Of a stretch of 64,000 nucleotides of DNA, positions 18,070 to 25,966 are shown piece by piece; the first letter of the stretch is position 1; the number at the start of each line of letters is the position of its first letter. Position numbers and translations under genes: made by a program. The DNA comes from CANDYO01 sp964627795 (GTDB lineage Bacteria; Pseudomonadota; Alphaproteobacteria; Rickettsiales; CANDYO01). The DNA lies in NCBI GenBank assembly GCA_964627795.1, contig CAZVLF010000001.1:186001-250000 (forward strand). The letters are read 5' to 3'. Below the pieces are notes generated by a model. It searched no databases and had not been told where the DNA came from. It was given only the letters and a program-made list of their open reading frames with translations.

Positions 18070-19331
18070 AATGCCTTAATAACCCTTGCATAAAGTTTTT
18101 TCATGAATAATTTAAACAACTGATAAAAACTATATGCATTTTCAGCTGCGGACAAAGTGATCTGGATATTGGAATTTGTTTGTATTTTACTATATTCATT
18201 AAGAATAATAACAGTTTGAATTTCTATATCATCAGGTGCAAGGTTATTCTCTACAAAGTTTTGAGCATTTTTTGATATTTCTTTTAACTTACTATCGTTA
18301 TTTTTAAGCCACTCAATTTGCTCAAATAAGTTAGTTAGCTTTTTATTAATTGGAACATAATTTTTATAAGCTTTTAAAGCAGGATAAAACCATTCTATAT
18401 TATTTGTTTCTTGCTTTAACAAAACAGAATCAGATAACATAATCCAAGGCACTCGTTCCCAAGCACAAGTATAACCATCTAGAGATATTAAATATTTATA
18501 TTTTAGATGCTCTACTTTTGAAACTGGAGCAGCTAAATTCCCTCCAAATAAAATAGAGATAATTTTTCTAAATTTCTGACCATCTTGATTTGGGGTTGCC
18601 TGACCTACATTAATAAATTCTGCATCTATTAAGTCATGAAAAAACTTTGAAAACATAACTAAATTTATCCTTTCAAGATAGGGAAAGTTAGTCATATTAA
18701 AATTCTTAAATATATATGGTTGTTGAAAATCTCTTCCTGATGCAGCTCCTCGCCAAAAAACTTTTTCTATTTTTTTGTCCCAAGGATATTTATCTCTTGC
18801 TTCTATAATTTCATTTCTAGTTGCTCTCCAATTATGCTTTATTAAAAAAGCATCTGGAAGAAGGAATTTGGTTTTTTCTAGTTCAGAATCATTATTGCGT
18901 GAAAACATGAACGCAGGAATTCTTTTAACCTTTTCATCCATTGATTTATCAAAAACTATTTCATCTCTTCCATATATTATAAAATCAACATCATTAATCT
19001 TATATTTTTTGACTAACTTTTTGAGATGTGTCAAAAGATCTACACGAAATAATTCTTCTATATCCTCGTCACCAACATATAATTTTTGATCAACTATTTG
19101 AATTCTAATTAAACTTTGTTTCCTTCTTAAATCAAGGTCAAACCATAATTCATCTAAATCTTTCTGACTAAGTGAGTAACCATTAAATTGGTTAGTGATA
19201 AAATCTAAAATCGCTTTTCTCTCAGAAGAAAAATTCTCTTTTAAATATGCTTCTTTATCAACAACTTTTAAATTATCTTCTGTAAAAGCAAAAAACGGGA
19301 TTAATAAAAAAAATAAAATTCTTCTTACCAT
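18063..19331 (-). CDS. GT90 (CAP10-like) glycosyltransferase, copy B
   Basis: This 422-residue GT90 paralogue has a short hydrophobic signal (MVRRILFFLLIPFFAF), the N-terminal module (SSERKAILDFITNQF) and the core blocks NDVDFIIYGRDEI, FWRGAASGR, HLKYKYLISLDGYTCAWERV and WFYPALKAYKNYVPI. The putative catalytic position is Asp in RDE, as in copy A, so both form subtype 1. It differs from the others by an Ala/Pro insertion before the HLKYKYL block and by TCAWERV where others have ATGTRV or ATGMRV. The start codon is formed by the terminal Trp codon of copy C (seven-base overlap). The C-terminus ends VIKALW. Confidence 0.88.
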   Translation of the reverse strand: MVRRILFFLLIPFFAFTEDNLKVVDKEAYLKENFSSERKAILDFITNQFNGYSLSQKDLDELWFDLDLRRKQSLIRIQIVDQKLYVGDEDIEELFRVDLLTHLKKLVKKYKINDVDFIIYGRDEIVFDKSMDEKVKRIPAFMFSRNNDSELEKTKFLLPDAFLIKHNWRATRNEIIEARDKYPWDKKIEKVFWRGAASGRDFQQPYIFKNFNMTNFPYLERINLVMFSKFFHDLIDAEFINVGQATPNQDGQKFRKIISILFGGNLAAPVSKVEHLKYKYLISLDGYTCAWERVPWIMLSDSVLLKQETNNIEWFYPALKAYKNYVPINKKLTNLFEQIEWLKNNDSKLKEISKNAQNFVENNLAPDDIEIQTVIILNEYSKIQTNSNIQITLSAAENAYSFYQLFKLFMKKLYARVIKALW

Positions 19332-20581
19332 TGAGATATTCTTTCCTTTATATATATTTTAATTTTGTAAAACATCATCTTTATAAAGGATGAGAAAGAA
19401 ATTACATTTTCAGCTGGAGTTAAAGTAGGAACTATTTCTTTATCTTTTTGAATTTTATTATATTCATTTAATAATATAACAACATGAGCTTCAATATGTT
19501 CTGGTTGCAAATTATTTAATATAAAATCTTGAGCTTTTTGAGAAATTAATTTCACTTCATTATCATGATTCTTTATCCACTCAATTTGTTCAAAAATATT
19601 GGTAAGCCTCTTATTTACAGGAACATAGTTAACATAAGGTTGTAATGCATCATAATACCATTGAAACTTATTTGATTCCTGCTTTAACAAAACCGAATTT
19701 GACCTCATAATCCATGCAACTCTAGTGCCTGTTGCAGCGTTACCATCTAAAGATAATAAATATTTATATTTAAGATGGTCTATTTCATTTACATATCCTG
19801 GCTTTCTTCCAAAAAGAATTTGACAAAATTCTTTTAAGCTTTTTCCTTTAAATTCTTTTTTAACTTGATCTGAATAGGCAGAAAAAGTTGCATCAATTAA
19901 GTTAGGATATAGTTTAGAAAAAACAGAGATTGTCATTCTTGGTAACTTATCAAAATTATCAATTGTATAATTATAAAAGTCTCCAGTAGTGGCTCCTCTC
20001 CAAAATATCTTTTCTACTTTATCTTCCCATTTTATTTTCTTGCTCTCTTTTTCTATGTTATTTAATAACAAGCCGTAATTATTTTTTAAAAAGAAACCAT
20101 CAGGAAAAATAATTTTATCCATTTCATATGATGAATCTTTATCCTTAAACATAATAAAAAGTGGATATCCTCTTAATAATTCCCCTTCCTTTTCTTTAAA
20201 TGGAATTTCTTCCCTTAACACTATAATAAAATCTACATCTGGAAGGCTATATTTTTTCGCCAAGTTTTCAAAATATTTAAGCAAAGTAGGAAAATAATAA
20301 TGTCCAATATAATAAGAATCGGCAAAAACTTTTTGTTTTATAATTTGAAATCTTGCCATCATGTATTTTTCTTGTAACTCTTGGTTATTCCATAATTCAT
20401 CAAGCCTTTTTTGCGTAATAAAATTTTTATCATGAAATTGACTAGTCAAAGAATTAACTATCTTTTCTCTTTCAAAAGAGGGCTTAGATTCTATAAAATC
20501 TTTGGCATTGAGGCTAATTAAATCATTTGCGAAGCAAGAAGAAGAATATAAAAAAACTATCAACATTAATCTTAAAACCAT
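19325..20581 (-). CDS. GT90 (CAP10-like) glycosyltransferase, copy C
   Basis: This 418-residue GT90 paralogue has a signal peptide (MVLRLMLIVFLYSSSCFAND, cleavage likely after CFA), the module SFEREKIVNSLTSQF, and the core blocks PDVDFIIVLREEI, FWRGATTGD, HLKYKYLLSLDGNAATGTRV and WYYDALQPYVNYVPV. The putative catalytic position is Glu instead of Asp. With copy E it forms subtype 2, sharing IGHYYFPTLLKYF-like and ATGTRV segments. Its ATG is nested in the penultimate Trp codon of copy D (ten-base overlap). The C-terminus ends KERISQW. Confidence 0.88.
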   Translation of the reverse strand: MVLRLMLIVFLYSSSCFANDLISLNAKDFIESKPSFEREKIVNSLTSQFHDKNFITQKRLDELWNNQELQEKYMMARFQIIKQKVFADSYYIGHYYFPTLLKYFENLAKKYSLPDVDFIIVLREEIPFKEKEGELLRGYPLFIMFKDKDSSYEMDKIIFPDGFFLKNNYGLLLNNIEKESKKIKWEDKVEKIFWRGATTGDFYNYTIDNFDKLPRMTISVFSKLYPNLIDATFSAYSDQVKKEFKGKSLKEFCQILFGRKPGYVNEIDHLKYKYLLSLDGNAATGTRVAWIMRSNSVLLKQESNKFQWYYDALQPYVNYVPVNKRLTNIFEQIEWIKNHDNEVKLISQKAQDFILNNLQPEHIEAHVVILLNEYNKIQKDKEIVPTLTPAENVISFSSFIKMMFYKIKIYIKERISQW

Positions 20582-21870
20582 GATTTAAACCTTCCATAAA
20601 AAAAATTTTTTATTCTTTCTAACTGAATTTTCATTGCATTTTTAACTAATAACCAATCACTTACTTCGGGTAAGGTTGGTTGAATATTTTTATCTTTTTG
20701 AATAGCTTCATAAGCATCAAGCAAGATAAGCACATGGGCTTCTATATCTTCTGGCTTTAAATTATTTTTAACGAAATTATGGCCATTAAAAATTATCTCT
20801 TTTACTTTACTAGGATTATCTTTTATCCACTGAATTTGTTTAAAAATATTTTCCAAATTATTGTCTATAGGTATGTAATGCTGATAAGGTTTAAGAGCTG
20901 AATAAAACCATTCTATTTTAGAGCTTTCCTGTTTAATTAAAACTGAATTAGAATACATTATCCAAGGCACCCTCATACCTGTGGCGGAGTTACCATCAAG
21001 AGAAAGCAAGTATTTATATTTAAGATGATCTTTTTCTAAAACTTGGTTATTTTCTTTACCAAAGAGAAGCTTAACTATTTTTTTTAACTTGTATACTGAA
21101 TCTCCTCCTTGATAATCATTAAAATTTACTAATTTTGCATCTATTAAATTAGGATATAAAACAGACATAAGTGAAATTTTAAGACGGGGAAGCTTTGCAA
21201 TATTGTCAATATTATATTCTATAAAATCACCTGTTGCTGCGCCTCGCCAAAATATTTTATTTTCTTTATCTTCCCATTTATATTCTTTGCTTGCCTTATC
21301 AATACTTAAAAGTAAGTTTCTCCAATATGGTCTTAAAAAAACTGAATCTGGAAAAAGGAGCTTATCTTTTTCAAAAATATTATTTTGATCTTGAAACATT
21401 ACAAAAGCAGGAATAGATAATGTTTTTTTAGCCAACTCATCTTCACTTGGAATAGTTTCTCGAAAATATATGATAAAATCTACATTAGGAATTTTATATT
21501 TTTTAACAAGCTTACTAAAAAAATCTACTGCTTTAAAATAATAATTAAGCCCTGCATGATAATAACCAATATCAAACCAACCAGGTGTAAATGAAGAGGT
21601 GTATAGCTTCTGGTTAATTATTTGAAACCTTCCAAGCATAAATTTAGTTCTCACTTGATCATTATTCCAAAGAGAGTCTAATTGTTTGGTAGTTATTGAT
21701 TTATTATTAAATTGATTGATCAAAAATTTTACAATCTCATTTTTTTCCTTAGAGGTACTTTTGCTTAAAAATTCTTTTAATGAAAATATTTCTAAACTTT
21801 CAGCATGAATAATAGATGATAAAAATATAATACCAACAAAGATACAAAGTCTTGTCTTAGAATTTCTCAT
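20572..21870 (-). CDS. GT90 (CAP10-like) glycosyltransferase, copy D
   Basis: This 432-residue GT90 paralogue has a signal peptide (about residues 1-24, ending IIHAES), the N-terminal module (SKEKNEIVKFLINQF) and core blocks PNVDFIIYFRETI, FWRGAATGD, HLKYKYLLSLDGNSATGMRV and WFYSALKPYQHYIPI. It carries an extra segment (WFDIGYYHAGLNYYF) after the N-terminal module, shared only with copy F, so D and F form subtype 3. The putative catalytic residue is Glu in RET. It follows copy E after a 28-base gap, the first non-overlapping junction in the array. The C-terminus ends FYGRFKSWF. Confidence 0.88.
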   Translation of the reverse strand: MRNSKTRLCIFVGIIFLSSIIHAESLEIFSLKEFLSKSTSKEKNEIVKFLINQFNNKSITTKQLDSLWNNDQVRTKFMLGRFQIINQKLYTSSFTPGWFDIGYYHAGLNYYFKAVDFFSKLVKKYKIPNVDFIIYFRETIPSEDELAKKTLSIPAFVMFQDQNNIFEKDKLLFPDSVFLRPYWRNLLLSIDKASKEYKWEDKENKIFWRGAATGDFIEYNIDNIAKLPRLKISLMSVLYPNLIDAKLVNFNDYQGGDSVYKLKKIVKLLFGKENNQVLEKDHLKYKYLLSLDGNSATGMRVPWIMYSNSVLIKQESSKIEWFYSALKPYQHYIPIDNNLENIFKQIQWIKDNPSKVKEIIFNGHNFVKNNLKPEDIEAHVLILLDAYEAIQKDKNIQPTLPEVSDWLLVKNAMKIQLERIKNFFYGRFKSWF

Positions 21871-21898
21871 ATATTATTTATTCCTACTAATTAGTATA

Positions 21899-23149
21899 TT
21901 ACTTAAACCAACCATTCCAAATTCTAATAATTTTTGCCTTTATTAGGAACGCTAAATTCTTCAACAGATTCTCCGTATTCATTGCTTCTGATGCTGGAGG
22001 AAGAGAAACACTAATTTGATTATCACTTTGAATTTTACTATATGCATTAAGTAAAATAACAGCATGTGATTCAATATCTTCAGAAGTTAAGTTATTTTCT
22101 ACGAATCTATTAGCATTATTTATTATTGATTGGATTTCTGGTTGATTTTCTTCTAACCATCTATATTGAGTTATTATATCTGTAAGATCATTTTTTATTG
22201 GAACATAATGGAATCCAGGCTTTAAAGCAGAATAATACCATTGAATTTTATTTGACTCTTGTTTAACTAAAACTGAGTTAGACAACATTATCCATGGAAC
22301 TCTAGTTCCAGTGGCAGCATTACCATCAACTGAAACTAAATATTTATATTTTAAATGATCTTCTTCAGTGACTTTTTCTTTCTGATAACCATCTAAAAGC
22401 TCTATCACTTCTTTAATTTTTTTTCCCTCTTCATCTTTAGTAACTTGACTAAAATAATCAGTAAATTTTGCATCAGTAATAGATGGATAAGTTTTAGAAA
22501 ATATAAGTAACTTTATACGATCTAACTTACTAAAATTAGAGATTTTATAATATCCACCTGTTGCCCCTCCTCTCCAGAATAATTTATTTACTTTTTCTTC
22601 CCACTTATATTTAGATCTTGATTCTTTTATTTTAGCAAACAAATCTCCCCATGACTTTTTTAAAAAATATCCATCAGGAAAAATGAACTTATTCATTTCA
22701 GCTTTAGAGTTTTTATCTTGAAACATAATAAAAGCAGGTACTTTCATACCTAGTGAATCTGGATTATCTTCACCAACAATTTGCTCTGTAAGATAAATAA
22801 TAAAATCTACATCGGGAAGCTTATATTTTTTAGCCAATTGTTGGAAATAATTTAATAATATAGGAAAATAAATTTGTCCTAAGTGATGTGCATTAGCAAA
22901 TACTTGCTGATTGATAATTTGAAATCGTGCAATTCTCTTATCATTAGTTTGCCATAGTTGGTCTAAATCTTCTTTTGAAACCTTTTTTCCAATAAATTGT
23001 TCAGTCAAGCTATTTACAATTATTTCACGCTCTTTTGAATAATTTTGATCAAGATAGGATTTTGCATTTAACTTTATTAGCTGCTCAGCATAACTAATTT
23101 TGCTTAAGATAATTATAGCTAAAAATATACGCGTGGTATAGTTTAACAT
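21899..23149 (-). CDS. GT90 (CAP10-like) glycosyltransferase, copy E
   Basis: This 416-residue GT90 paralogue of subtype 2 is closest to copy C (LGQIYFPILLNYFQQLAKKY, ATGTRV). It has a signal peptide ending ISYAEQ, the module SKEREIIVNSLTEQF, and core blocks PDVDFIIYLTEQI, FWRGGATGG, HLKYKYLVSVDGNAATGTRV and WYYSALKPGFHYVPI. It is the most divergent at the putative catalytic site: TEQ replaces the RDE/REE/RET of the others, so the preceding Arg is lost. Whether it is fully active is open. A 164-base gap separates it from copy F, so it may have its own promoter. The C-terminus ends IRIWNGWFK. Confidence 0.87.
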   Translation of the reverse strand: MLNYTTRIFLAIIILSKISYAEQLIKLNAKSYLDQNYSKEREIIVNSLTEQFIGKKVSKEDLDQLWQTNDKRIARFQIINQQVFANAHHLGQIYFPILLNYFQQLAKKYKLPDVDFIIYLTEQIVGEDNPDSLGMKVPAFIMFQDKNSKAEMNKFIFPDGYFLKKSWGDLFAKIKESRSKYKWEEKVNKLFWRGGATGGYYKISNFSKLDRIKLLIFSKTYPSITDAKFTDYFSQVTKDEEGKKIKEVIELLDGYQKEKVTEEDHLKYKYLVSVDGNAATGTRVPWIMLSNSVLVKQESNKIQWYYSALKPGFHYVPIKNDLTDIITQYRWLEENQPEIQSIINNANRFVENNLTSEDIESHAVILLNAYSKIQSDNQISVSLPPASEAMNTENLLKNLAFLIKAKIIRIWNGWFK

Positions 23150-23313
23150 TTATGCTCCAAATTGGTAGGATTTCAACTTTTAATTAAAATAAATTATACA
23201 TTTTCATCTAATGAAAATCCACTAAAAAGATAATAAATCAAGTGAAACCTAGAATAAACAAGCTCTTTTTTATAATCTCTTACAGAGTTACTATTATAAC
23301 CAATTTTCTTACT

Positions 23314-24621
23314 TTAATTCCAAGACTCTATCCAATCAAAAAATTTATCTTTATACTTTTCTACAAACATTTTAAATGCGTTTTTAAATAAAGTGCTATC
23401 AGAAAAAATCGGTAATGTTGGAGTAATCTCTTTATCTTGTTGTATTTTGGCATATTCATTAAGTAAAATTGCTACATGAGCATCTATTTGCTCTTCTTTT
23501 AAGTTATTCTCCACAAAACTATGTGCTTTATTTGAAATTTCTTGTAGCTTGTCATCATTATTCTTCATCCATCCTAAAATTTCAAAAATATCACTTAAAT
23601 CTGATTTTAAAGGTATATAATTATAATAAGGCTTTAATGCTGAATAAAACCATTCTATTTTGGAGCTTTCCTGTTTAATTAATGCCGAATCAGAATACAT
23701 AATCCATGGCACTCTCATGCCTGTTGCTGAATTTCCATCAAGCGAAAGTAAGTATTTATATTTTAAATGATCCTCTTCATTAACTTTATTAAGCTTTGTT
23801 TCTGAAATGAGTTCTAGAACTTTTTTTAGCGATTTTCCTTTCTTATTATTTGGAAATTGTATCCCTACATATTCTACAATCTTTGCATCAATTAAATTAG
23901 GATAAATAGAAGATAAGAGAGAAATCTTAAGGCGAGGAAGCTTATCAATATTTGTAAAATTATATTCTAAAAAATCTCCAGTACTTCCACCTCTCCAAAA
24001 GATTTGTTTTTCTTTCTCTTCCCATTTTACTTTATCTCTTGCCATTGCAATCTTATAAAGCAAACCATGCCAATAACGTTTAAGGAAAAAGGGATCTGGA
24101 AAAATTAGCTTATCAACTTCATATTTATTCTTATTATCTTTAAACATAATAAAAGCTGGTATAGATAAAGTTTCTTCAGCCATACCACTCTCATAAGGTA
24201 TGGTCTCTCTAAGATAAACTATAAAATCTACGTTAGGAACTTTATATTTTTTTACAAATTTACTAAAGAATGTAGCTAGCATATAATAATAATTATAGCC
24301 GGTATGAAAATAACTTCTTTCATTAAGTTTAGTGGAAAAAGCATCTGTATAAAGCTTTTGATCAATAATTTGAAATCTTGCCATCATGTAAGTGGTTCTA
24401 AGCTTCTCATTATTCCATAACTTGTTTACTTGTTCTAAATTTATTTTCTTATCTTTAAATTGCGTAATTAGATGTTTGATTATTTTTTCCCTTTCCCACG
24501 AATAATTTTCTTTTAAAAAATCCTCAGCAGTTATGTTTATTAGATTTTCTCCATAAACTTTCAAGGAAAATAGAATTATAAGACTTGTTAAAAAATTCTT
24601 ACTTTTATTTATAAGATTCAT
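23314..24621 (-). CDS. GT90 (CAP10-like) glycosyltransferase, copy F (first gene of the array)
   Basis: This 435-residue GT90 paralogue of subtype 3 resembles copy D (FHTGYNYYYMLATFFSKF, RETIP, ATGMRV). It has a signal peptide ending KVYGEN, the module SWEREKIIKHLITQF, and core blocks PNVDFIVYLRETI, FWRGGSTGD, HLKYKYLLSLDGNSATGMRV and WFYSALKPYYNYIPL. It is transcribed divergently from prfB across 186 AT-rich bases; a TTGATT (24691-24696) and TATTAT-type hexamer upstream could be its promoter, but the spacing is poor. The C-terminus ends FFDWIESWN. Confidence 0.88.
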   Translation of the reverse strand: MNLINKSKNFLTSLIILFSLKVYGENLINITAEDFLKENYSWEREKIIKHLITQFKDKKINLEQVNKLWNNEKLRTTYMMARFQIIDQKLYTDAFSTKLNERSYFHTGYNYYYMLATFFSKFVKKYKVPNVDFIVYLRETIPYESGMAEETLSIPAFIMFKDNKNKYEVDKLIFPDPFFLKRYWHGLLYKIAMARDKVKWEEKEKQIFWRGGSTGDFLEYNFTNIDKLPRLKISLLSSIYPNLIDAKIVEYVGIQFPNNKKGKSLKKVLELISETKLNKVNEEDHLKYKYLLSLDGNSATGMRVPWIMYSDSALIKQESSKIEWFYSALKPYYNYIPLKSDLSDIFEILGWMKNNDDKLQEISNKAHSFVENNLKEEQIDAHVAILLNEYAKIQQDKEITPTLPIFSDSTLFKNAFKMFVEKYKDKFFDWIESWN

Positions 24622-24807
24622 ACATAAAATTTTATACTTGAAAGATACTTATTATTCATATTTCCATATATAATACAATTTATATTTTTCAATCAATATT
24701 GTTATATTACCACCTTTTATAAACCTATAATTAAAAAGAATATATTTCTGCGTTATTGAAAATTTACAAAAAAAATGTTAAAAATAAAAACCTAATAAGA
24801 GGTTTAA

Positions 24808-25909
24808 ATGAAAACGGAAACAGAAAATTTAATTAAAGAAATTCAAGCAAGTTTAGATTTGCTAAGGGGGTCTCTTTGACTATGACAATGCAGTTATAAA
24901 ACTAAAAGACTTAGAAGTGCAAGCTAGCGATTCTAATCTTTGGGATAATCAACAAAGAGCACAAAGAATTCTTCAAGAAAAAAATTATTTATCTGAACAA
25001 CTTAATCAATATGATAATTTATGTTTAAGTTTCAATGATGCAAAAGAGTTACTTGAAATTGGAGAGGAAGAAAAGAACCATTCTCTTATAGAAGGAATAG
25101 AAAAGGACCTTCTTGTTTTATCTAACCATACTAAATCACTTGAAGCTGAATGTTTATTCTCAGGAGAAGCTGATGACAAAGAATGTTTTCTTGAAATTCA
25201 TGCTGGAGCTGGTGGCACTGAAAGCCATGATTGGGCTCAGATGCTTCTTAGAATGTATATGAGATGGGCCGAAAAACACAAGTTTAAAATAGAATTTATT
25301 GATCAAATAACTGGTGAAGAAGCAGGAATAAAATCGGTAGTTCTTAAAATTCATGGAAGAAAAGCTTATGGCTACTGCAAGTGTGAAAATGGTGTTCATC
25401 GTTTAGTAAGAATTTCTCCTTTTAATGCTGCTGGAAAAAGGCAAACCAGTTTTGCAAGTGTTTTTTCTTACCCTGTTCTTACCGACGATATCAACATTGA
25501 AACCAATGAAAAAGATCTAAGAATTGACACTTATCGGGCCTCAGGAGCTGGAGGACAACATGTTAATACCACAGACAGTGCTGTTAGAATTACTCATATT
25601 CCAAGTGGAATTGTAGTACAATGCCAAAATGATCGCTCTCAGCATAAAAATAAAGCTGAAGCTATGTCTATGCTTAAAGCAAAACTATATGAAGTAGAAT
25701 TAAGAAATAGACAAGAAAAAATAGACCAGCTTAATCAATCAAAAACTGAAATAGGATGGGGACATCAGATTCGTTCTTATGTATTGCATCCATATAGAAT
25801 GGTAAAAGATTTAAGAACTGACTTTGAAACAAGCGATACAGATGCTGTATTAGATGGAGCTTTGGACGATTTTATGATTGCTTATTTAAAATCTTTAGCC
25901 ATTAAGTGA
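24808..25909 (+). CDS. prfB: Peptide chain release factor 2, programmed +1 frameshift
   Basis: RF2 terminates translation at UGA and UAA. The gene starts at ATG 24808 (AGAGG upstream) and reads 23 codons to a TGA at 24877-24879. The slippery site AGG GGG TCT CTT TGA C (24865-24880) has the internal Shine-Dalgarno AGGGGG, CTT slippage codon and TGA-C context of the classic autoregulatory frameshift. After +1 slippage, GAC 24878 continues in frame to 25909, giving about 366 residues. RF2 hallmarks are present: the UGA-recognising SPF tripeptide (RISPFNAAG) and the catalytic GGQ (GAGGQHVNTTDSAV). Coding is join(24808..24876, 24878..25909). The internal stop is regulation, not decay. Confidence 0.96.
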
Positions 25910-25929
25910 AATTTACAGATAAACTTACT

Positions 25930-25966
25930 AATAACTTTCTTAAAAAATATTTTTAAGAAAGTTATT
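25930..25966. terminator. Bidirectional terminator between prfB and rodA
   Basis: A perfect 17-base inverted repeat, arms 25930-25946 and 25950-25966 with a 3-base loop, lies between convergent prfB and rodA. T-rich sequence follows on the prfB side (TTTATTGTTTG), suiting prfB. The hairpin overlaps the last codons of rodA. Confidence 0.7.

Noticed and set aside
16837..24621. Possibility that the six GT90 frames are fragments of fewer genes
   Set aside because: Each has its own signal peptide, full set of core blocks and near-constant length.
24877..24879. In-frame TGA early in prfB, which could be read as a broken gene
   Set aside because: The surrounding AGGGGG, CTT and TGA-C are the known RF2 autoregulatory frameshift site, and the downstream frame is complete.
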